A stretch of 18,060 bases of DNA from NCBI GenBank assembly GCA_963558185.1, contig CAUWFE010000029.1, forward strand, positions 1 through 18,060. Direction: 5' to 3'. The notes under the pieces are model-generated. The model did not search any database, was not told the origin of the DNA, and saw only the letters and a program-made list of their open reading frames with translations. Source of the stretch: UMGS1663 sp963558185. Its GTDB lineage: Bacteria > Bacillota > Clostridia > TANB77 > CAG-508. Numbering within the stretch: position 1 is the stretch's first letter; each line of letters opens with the position of its first letter. This document shows positions 14,823 through 18,060 of this stretch, in pieces. The position numbers were made by a program, and so were the translations under genes.

Positions 14823-16060
14823 GGGGAGACATAGTAATTGCATTTTTGCTAGCTTTTATTACATCTTTTATTTTAACACCATATACAATAAAAATAGCAA
14901 AAAAAATAGGAGCAGTAGATATACCAAAAGATGAAAGAAGAATGCATAAAAAAGCAATGCCTAAATTCGGAGGACCAGCAATTATAATTGGTTTTCTACT
15001 ATCTACAATATATTTAATAATAACATCTTCAATAGAAGGCAATTTAAATATATTTGGCGAAGAATCCTATTATTTAAAATTAATAGGGTTTGTGCTAGGA
15101 ACATTAGTACTTAGTAGTTTTTGCTTTTTTGATGATATAAAAGGTATACATCCTTTAACAAAACTAACAGGTCAAACAATAGCAGCAATAATTGTAATAA
15201 TTTGCGGGGTAAGAATTGATAATCTTACAATTCCATTTTTTGAAGGAAATATAATGTTAAACAATATATTTTCTACCTTGTTAACATTAGTATGGATTAT
15301 TGGAATCACAAATGCAATTAATCTAATAGATGGATTAGATGGATTATCTTCTGGTATAGCTATAATATCATGTGTATTCTTATTAATAATATTTGCATTA
15401 AATGAATCACCATTAATTGCGATTATAATGATTACAGCTTTAGCAGGAGCTTTAGCAGGATTTTTACCATTTAATTTTAACCCAGCTAAAACTTTTATTG
15501 GAGACATTGGCTCGAATTTTATAGGATTTACACTAGCAGTAGTATCAATTCTAGGGGTAGCAAAAACAGCAACAGCTTTTGTAGTTGTATTACCAATTAT
15601 AGTATTAGGATTTCCAATATTAGATACATTAACTGCAATTGTTAGAAGATTAGTAAAAGGAAAGTCTTTAAAAGCAGTATTACAAGCAGATAAAGGTCAT
15701 TTACATCATAAATTAATAGCAAAAGGATTTTCACAAAGAGAAGCAGTATTTATTTTATATGGAGTTACCCTTGTATGTGGAATGTTTGCACTAATACTAT
15801 TTGAAAGTGGAATATGGAAAGCTTTATCATTTGCTTTAATGGTAATTGCAGTAGTATGCATAGGTTATAAAGAATTTTTTAAATTAAAAGAGGAGGAAAA
15901 AGGTATGTATAAATGTTTAGCTTGTGGATATATTTATGATCCAGAAATAGGAGATCCAGATAGTGGAATTGCTCCAGGAACAAAATTTGAGGATATTCCA
16001 GATGATTGGGTTTGTCCATTATGTGGAGTAGGAAAAGATATGTTTGAAAAAGTAGACTAA
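14819..16060 (+). CDS. tagO: TagO/WecA-type phosphoglycosyltransferase fused to a C-terminal rubredoxin
   Basis: A 413-residue protein. Residues 1-362 are a polytopic enzyme, with about ten or eleven membrane helices, that moves a sugar-1-phosphate, typically GlcNAc-1-P, from a UDP-sugar to undecaprenyl phosphate, the first step of wall teichoic acid or similar glycopolymer synthesis. Catalytic motifs are DDIKG (D105-D106), NLIDGLDGL (168-176, D171 and D174), FIGDIGS (D229) and HLHH (294-297). Residues 363-413 are a whole rubredoxin with C366-x-x-C369 and C399-x-x-C402, an iron-binding electron carrier. A charged linker, LKEEEKG, joins them on the cytosolic side. The junction reads straight through with no stop. 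A perfect internal ribosome binding site suggests the rubredoxin is also made alone. AGGAGGT lies 5 nt before the first ATG. Confidence 0.9.
   Translation: MWGDIVIAFLLAFITSFILTPYTIKIAKKIGAVDIPKDERRMHKKAMPKFGGPAIIIGFLLSTIYLIITSSIEGNLNIFGEESYYLKLIGFVLGTLVLSSFCFFDDIKGIHPLTKLTGQTIAAIIVIICGVRIDNLTIPFFEGNIMLNNIFSTLLTLVWIIGITNAINLIDGLDGLSSGIAIISCVFLLIIFALNESPLIAIIMITALAGALAGFLPFNFNPAKTFIGDIGSNFIGFTLAVVSILGVAKTATAFVVVLPIIVLGFPILDTLTAIVRRLVKGKSLKAVLQADKGHLHHKLIAKGFSQREAVFILYGVTLVCGMFALILFESGIWKALSFALMVIAVVCIGYKEFFKLKEEEKGMYKCLACGYIYDPEIGDPDSGIAPGTKFEDIPDDWVCPLCGVGKDMFEKVD
15905..16060 (+). CDS. Rubredoxin from an internal start within the fusion gene
   Basis: The same frame as the fusion contains AGGAGG (15891-15896), exactly 8 nt before ATG (15905). 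Translation from it gives a 51-residue rubredoxin, the normal length of the free protein. The iron ligands are C4, C7, C37 and C40; the family pattern GDPDSGIAPGT and DDWVCPLCG is intact. This soluble one-iron protein carries single electrons, in anaerobes often to oxygen- or peroxide-reducing enzymes. Either it is made both free and fused, or the fusion arose by loss of the tagO stop and the free form is still the main product. The sequence alone does not tell which. Confidence 0.6.
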   Translation: MYKCLACGYIYDPEIGDPDSGIAPGTKFEDIPDDWVCPLCGVGKDMFEKVD

Positions 16061-16101
16061 TTGGAAAAATTAGGTATAAAAATAAAAAAATAATAAATAA
16101 T

Positions 16102-16132
16102 AATAGGGAATAGAAATATTCTCTATTTTTTT
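16102..16132 (+). terminator. Terminator of the tagO-rubredoxin gene
   Basis: An 11-pair stem (16102-16112 with 16117-16127, one G-U pair) with a GAAA loop is followed by T to 16132. It lies about 40 nt after the stop codon. Confidence 0.85.
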
Positions 16133-16143
16133 ATATAAAAACA

Positions 16144-16172
16144 TTGATATTTTAACAAAAACGTAATATAAT
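16144..16172 (+). promoter_or_regulatory. Promoter of mreB
   Basis: TTGATA (16144-16149), a 17-nt spacer and consensus TATAAT (16167-16172), about 50 nt before the start codon. The preserved promoter means the frameshifted gene is probably still transcribed. Confidence 0.8.
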
Positions 16173-16221
16173 TGTAATAGTTTTGTAATAAAAGAAATAA
16201 AGAGCTGAAAGGAAGATGCAA

Positions 16222-17227
16222 ATGTTTGGCTTTGGGCAAGATATTGCGATAGATTTAGGAACAGCAAGTGTAATTGCTTATGTGAAAGGAAAAGGAATAG
16301 TACTAAGAGAACCAGCAGTTGTAGCAGTTGATAATTATACTGGTAATGTGCTAGCAGTAGGAAAAGAAGCAAGAAGAATGCTTCGGAAGAACACCAGGTA
16401 ACATAGTAGCTACAAGACCTTTAAGAGAGGGTGTAATTTCAAACTATACAATTACAGAAAAAATGCTAAAATACTTTATAAATAAAATATGCGGAAAAGT
16501 AATATTTTCGCCAAGAATAATGATTTGTATTCCTTCACAAGTAACAGAAGTAGAAAAAAGAGCGGTAATAGATGCAGCAACACAAGCAGGTGCAAGAAAA
16601 GTATATTTAATAGAAGAGCCAATAGCAGCAGCAATTGGAGCTGGAATTGATATATCAAAACCTTGTGGAAATATGGTAGTAGATATTGGTGGAGGAACAA
16701 CAGATATTGCAGTAATTTCTTTGGGCGGTTCTGTAGTTAGTAATTCACTAAAAATAGCAGGGGATAAATTTGATGAAGCTATAGTAAAATATATAAAGAG
16801 AAAACATAATATTATGATAGGGGAAAGAACAGCAGAAGATTTAAAAATTAATATAGGCTGTGTATTTCCAAAAATTCAAGATTCAGAAATGGAAATTAGA
16901 GGAAGAGATTTAGTAACAGGTTTACCAAAAACAGTAGTAATTCGTTCAAGTGAAATGTTAGAAGCATTGATGGAGCCTGCATTAATGATAGTAGATAGTG
17001 TTCATTCAGTTTTAGAAAGAACTCCACCAGAACTTGCAGCAGATATTAGCGATAGAGGAATTTACATGACAGGTGGAGGCTGTTTAGTAGATGGACTAGA
17101 TAAATTATTACAAGAAAAAACAGGAATAAATGTAATGATAGCACAAGATGCAGTATCATGTGTAGCACTAGGAACAGGAAAAGCATTAGATAACTTAGAT
17201 AATTTAGAACATAAAGGTAGAAAATAA
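16222..17227 (+). pseudogene. mreB: MreB/Mbl-type actin homologue, split by a one-base insertion
   Basis: MreB forms membrane-bound filaments that guide cell-wall synthesis and rod shape. The 5' part (MFGFGQDIAIDLGTASV..., then KGIVLREPAVVAVD) runs correctly to ARRML, then hits TAG-like out-of-frame codons and stops at 16401. From 16385 the next frame continues exactly where the family sequence should: GRTPGNIVATRPLREGVIS, then DIGGGTTDIAV and the final domain to 17227. One extra base in CTTC (16381-16384) explains it. Both halves are otherwise well conserved, with no other lesion, so it is either a very recent mutation or a sequencing/assembly error. ATG at 16222 is preferred over 16216: AAAGGA (16208-16213) is 8 nt away and MreB proteins begin MFG. 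A terminator follows. Confidence 0.9.
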
Positions 17228-17228
17228 T

Positions 17229-17278
17229 ATATAGCAGTAAAAAACAACTTTCATTAAGTTGTTTTTTTACTGTTATAT
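17229..17278 (+). terminator. Strong terminator after mreB
   Basis: A stem of about 20 pairs (17229-17250 with 17256-17278, one bulged T) with a TCATT loop. Its 3' arm contains a run of seven T (17262-17268). The core pairs AACAACTT with AAGTTGTT. Confidence 0.85.
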
Positions 17279-17382
17279 ATTTTATCTACATTGTAGCATA
17301 TATAAAATTTCAAAATAGATACTACAAATTTAAGCAAAGTGCCGTGCTAACTTAAAGTAATAGATATTATTGAAACATAGGG

Positions 17383-17922
17383 TTAAAGAATCTTAATTTC
17401 TTCAATGGAAAGTTCTGTCATTTTTGAAATTAATTCAATTTCAAGTCCTTCCTTTTTCATTTTTTTAGCAATTTCAATTTGTTTTTCTCGTTTTCCATCA
17501 ATTTTACCTTCTGCTTTTCCTTTTACTAGGCCTTGCTCTAAACCAGCACGAAAAGAAGTTGATTTTGCTGTATTTTCTTCGTAAATTGCAGCTTCTCTTA
17601 ATTCTTGTAATCTTTGCATTTTATCGTCATAACTCATTTCTTGTAACTTATCTTTTGCTTGTTTAATAGCTTTATTCTCTTTCATAATATTATCAACAAC
17701 CTTTGAACTTGGATTTTCTAAAAAATATAGCCAATTTAAAATTTTGCTTTGCTTATTCTTGTCAAAGCTATGTATTTTAGGTAGTTCTATTATATCTATC
17801 TCAATAAGGTCTGTCAACACTTTTTTTCTGCCATTTAAGTCGATTAACTTCCATTTAGAAAGAAAATCTAGTTCTTTTAAACTATCTAAAGTAAAATTTG
17901 CAATTAAAATACAGATGGTTGT
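17383..17922 (-). pseudogene. C-terminal remnant of an Rpn/PD-(D/E)XK nuclease family transposase-like gene
   Basis: The minus-strand frame is open from just after a stop at 17925-17923 to the stop at 17383, but it has no proper start. The visible part matches the C-terminal half of Rpn-family proteins: a strand region ending LTDLIEIDIIELPK, a FLENPSS-type helix, an LRE.AIYEENTA helix, and then a basic GLEQGLVKGKAEGKIDGKRE repeat and a short C-terminal helix. The N-terminal catalytic domain with the D...ExK residues is missing. No continuation is evident to the window edge at 18060, in any frame I could judge. A GTG at 17820 could give a 145-residue product, but it has no convincing Shine-Dalgarno. 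Family members are often multicopy and are linked to recombination. Confidence 0.7.
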
Positions 17923-18060
17923 TTAACGGATATTTAAATTATATAAAAAAGGCTTTAAAATAAAAAAGCTTGTTCTAATATATTTGTACACATACTGACT
18001 AAATAGTATATGAGTTAAATAATCTGGGGAAAAAATAGAAAGAAAATTTTAAGAAAAATA

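Noticed and set aside
16375..16405. Programmed ribosomal frameshift in mreB
   Set aside because: There is no slippery heptamer, no helpful stop at the shift point and no downstream pseudoknot in evidence. MreB is not known to use recoding.
17926..18060. Possible feature at the right edge
   Set aside because: Apart from a small imperfect palindrome (CATACT...AGTATATG) there is no open frame, repeat or RNA gene that I can support.

Overview
The window looks like a chromosomal segment of a strongly AT-rich, probably anaerobic Gram-positive bacterium (Bacillota, most likely a clostridial lineage). The grounds are the very low GC content, purine-rich Shine-Dalgarno sequences, A/T-ending codons, the era-yqzL-recO gene order, a YtaF-type membrane protein, a TagO-type enzyme and a rubredoxin. 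This is inferred from gene content; I cannot place the species.

Left end (1-2537): most of a diversity-generating retroelement (DGR). The window opens inside the 3' end of a variable repeat (VR) that closes a target gene lying mostly off the left edge. About 284 bp downstream, a second copy of the same GC-rich end closes an Asn-codon-rich template repeat (TR). A hairpin-rich untranslated stretch follows, then a two-way terminator. Facing it on the minus strand is a compact operon with its own strong promoter: a MutS-domain-I-like protein, Avd, and a DGR-type reverse transcriptase, all overlapping. The RT operon is convergent with the TR instead of following it on the same strand.

Middle (2600-12500): ordinary chromosome. 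An HD-GYP phosphohydrolase lies on the minus strand. A short nucleosidase-like gene is followed at once by smc. A convergent ytaF comes next, then a SERCA-like Ca2+ P-type ATPase and a membrane-anchored M23 peptidase. Two intergenic stretches, after smc and after the M23 gene, carry inverted repeats that share sequence blocks in the same order and may be copies of one repeat family.

Right part (12700-18060): era, yqzL and recO form one unit. A TagO-type phosphoglycosyltransferase is fused in frame to a complete rubredoxin, and the rubredoxin has its own perfect internal Shine-Dalgarno and ATG. mreB follows, broken by a single extra base near codon 55. The window ends with the C-terminal remnant of an Rpn/PD-(D/E)XK transposase-like gene on the minus strand.

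The items most worth a second look are the DGR with its convergent layout and MutS-like accessory protein, the TagO-rubredoxin fusion with an internal start, the mreB frameshift, the paired intergenic repeat elements, and translation-start hairpins at tagO and ytaF. No tRNA, rRNA, CRISPR array or intact insertion sequence was seen.
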